Assembly (NCBI RefSeq): GCF_005116505.1
Contig: NZ_SWBR01000002.1
Coordinates: forward strand, 314 to 64,313
Source: Pedobacter polaris
GTDB lineage: Bacteria; Bacteroidota; Bacteroidia; Sphingobacteriales; Sphingobacteriaceae
Direction: 5' to 3'
DNA: 64,000 nucleotides
In this document: positions 63,220 to 64,000 of the stretch, one piece after another
How the letters are laid out: every line of letters begins with the position of its first letter
How positions within the stretch are numbered: position 1 is the first letter of the stretch
Notes under the pieces: model-generated
What the model saw: only the letters and a program-made list of their open reading frames with translations
Databases searched by the model: none
What the model was told of the DNA's origin: nothing
Translations under genes and position numbers: made by a program

Positions 63220-64000
63220 ATGAATAAGATAAAAGGACTAATTGCTGCAACTTTTGCAGCCTACAATGCAGATGGCAGTATAAATCTCTCAATAATCCCA
63301 GCAATTGTAGATAAAATGATAAACGATGGACTGACAGGTGTTTTCATCTGCGGAACAAATGGTGAAGGACCAAATCTTACCATCGAGGAACGCATGCAGA
63401 TTGCAGAAGCATACGTGAAGGCCGCTAATAAACGTATTTTGGTTTTGGTGCATGTTGGGCACAGTTCTATTGCAGAATGCAGGAAACTAGCTGCCCATGC
63501 GGAGCAGATCGGTGCAGATGCCATATCTTCTGTTGCAGCATTCTATTTCAAACCTACCTCTGTTAAAAACTTGGTGAATAGCATTGCCGAAATTGCTTCG
63601 GCAGCGCCGAATACGCCATTCTATTATTATAACATCCCTACTTTAACAGGGGTTGCAATGGATATGGTAGATTTTTTAGAGCAGGCAGAAAAAGCCATTC
63701 CAACATTAGCTGGCATTAAATATACCGCTTCCACCTTACATGAATATCAGGCTTGCCTAGCTTATAAAAATGGCAAATTTGATATACTTTTTGGTTTTGA
63801 TGAGATGTTGCTTCCAGCTTTAGCTGTTGGTGCCAAAGGTGCAATAGGAAGCACTTATACTTTTGCAGCACCACTTTATCTAAAGGTGATTGAACTTTAT
63901 GAGCTAGGCAAAGCCGAAGAGGCTGCTGCCATGCAACTGAATTCTGTAAATATGGTGCGTTGTTTGGTAAAATATCCGCCAATTCCGGCGCAAAGAGCCA
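63220..64000 (+). CDS. nanA: N-acetylneuraminate lyase, 3' end outside the window
   Basis: The first 260 residues of a DapA-superfamily aldolase; about 40-50 more are expected. The ATG at 63220 is 18 bp after the sialidase stop. Family marks: Gly-Thr-Asn-Gly-Glu-Gly (about 46-51), Tyr-Tyr-Tyr-Asn-Ile-Pro with Tyr137 at the place of the catalytic Tyr of E. coli NanA, Gly-Ile-Lys-Tyr-Thr with Schiff-base Lys167, and Gly-Phe-Asp-Glu-Met-Leu. It splits sialic acid into N-acetylmannosamine and pyruvate in the cytoplasm. The pathway genes that should follow (ManNAc epimerase, transporter, kinase) would lie past the window end. Confidence 0.95.
   Translation, partial: MNKIKGLIAATFAAYNADGSINLSIIPAIVDKMINDGLTGVFICGTNGEGPNLTIEERMQIAEAYVKAANKRILVLVHVGHSSIAECRKLAAHAEQIGADAISSVAAFYFKPTSVKNLVNSIAEIASAAPNTPFYYYNIPTLTGVAMDMVDFLEQAEKAIPTLAGIKYTASTLHEYQACLAYKNGKFDILFGFDEMLLPALAVGAKGAIGSTYTFAAPLYLKVIELYELGKAEEAAAMQLNSVNMVRCLVKYPPIPAQRA

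Overview
The window looks like chromosome from a Bacteroidota bacterium, most likely Sphingobacteriaceae and Pedobacter-like. This is inferred from SusC/SusD outer-membrane pairs, a giant protein with a type IX secretion (T9SS) type B C-terminal domain beside a PorP/SprF gene, Bacteroidetes-type promoters (TTTG, 19-20 bp, TAnnTTTG) and weak Shine-Dalgarno sites. No rRNA, CRISPR array or intact insertion sequence was found. There is one tRNA gene, tRNA-Arg(UCU).

Layout. 1-1.2 kb is non-coding and built of 309-bp tandem extragenic repeats. 1.2-3.9 kb holds a small secreted protein and a two-gene CHASE2 / FecR-like module. 4.0-14 kb is a patchy accessory region after tRNA-Arg: AT-rich genes for membrane proteins of unknown function (4.2-8.1 kb), imperfect direct repeats at the edges, two proteins with a histidine-kinase dimerisation helix but no ATPase domain, a MOSC protein, a phospholipase-D-like protein and a 21-residue-repeat coiled coil. 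14.1-17.1 kb has a TonB-receptor-like barrel protein and a frameshifted gene remnant.

17.2-35.9 kb is the most unusual part: a regulator with cNMP-binding, Crp-type HTH and extra AraC-type HTH domains; three tandem phage-tail-collar proteins; a 4,932-residue secreted adhesin-like protein (FN3 domains, four 138-aa repeats, 32 MBG-like repeats in a B-A6-B-A7-B-A6-B-A8-B pattern, T9SS type B C-terminus); and a PorP/SprF protein. It has no other phage genes and reads as a cell-surface or appendage system.

36.1-45.7 kb is an alpha-mannan utilisation locus (SusC, SusD, SusE-like, GH76 endo-mannanase, GH92 exo-mannosidase) behind a consensus promoter, followed by a decayed fragment of a porP/sprF gene. 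45.8-53.1 kb is a sensory cluster: two PAS histidine kinases, heme oxygenase and a bacteriophytochrome, so the chromophore enzyme and photoreceptor are side by side. 53.2-54.6 kb holds a likely three-gene operon with PRC-barrel and DUF892-like proteins.

54.8-64 kb is a sialic-acid locus: FadR-type GntR regulator, SusC, SusD, a lipoprotein GH33 sialidase, a NanH-like GH33 sialidase and N-acetylneuraminate lyase (cut by the window end). Two near-identical 13-bp dyad sites, one before the regulator and one at the susC promoter, are good candidates for its operators. The expected flow is release of sialic acid by the sialidases, import through SusC/D, and cleavage by the lyase to ManNAc and pyruvate.
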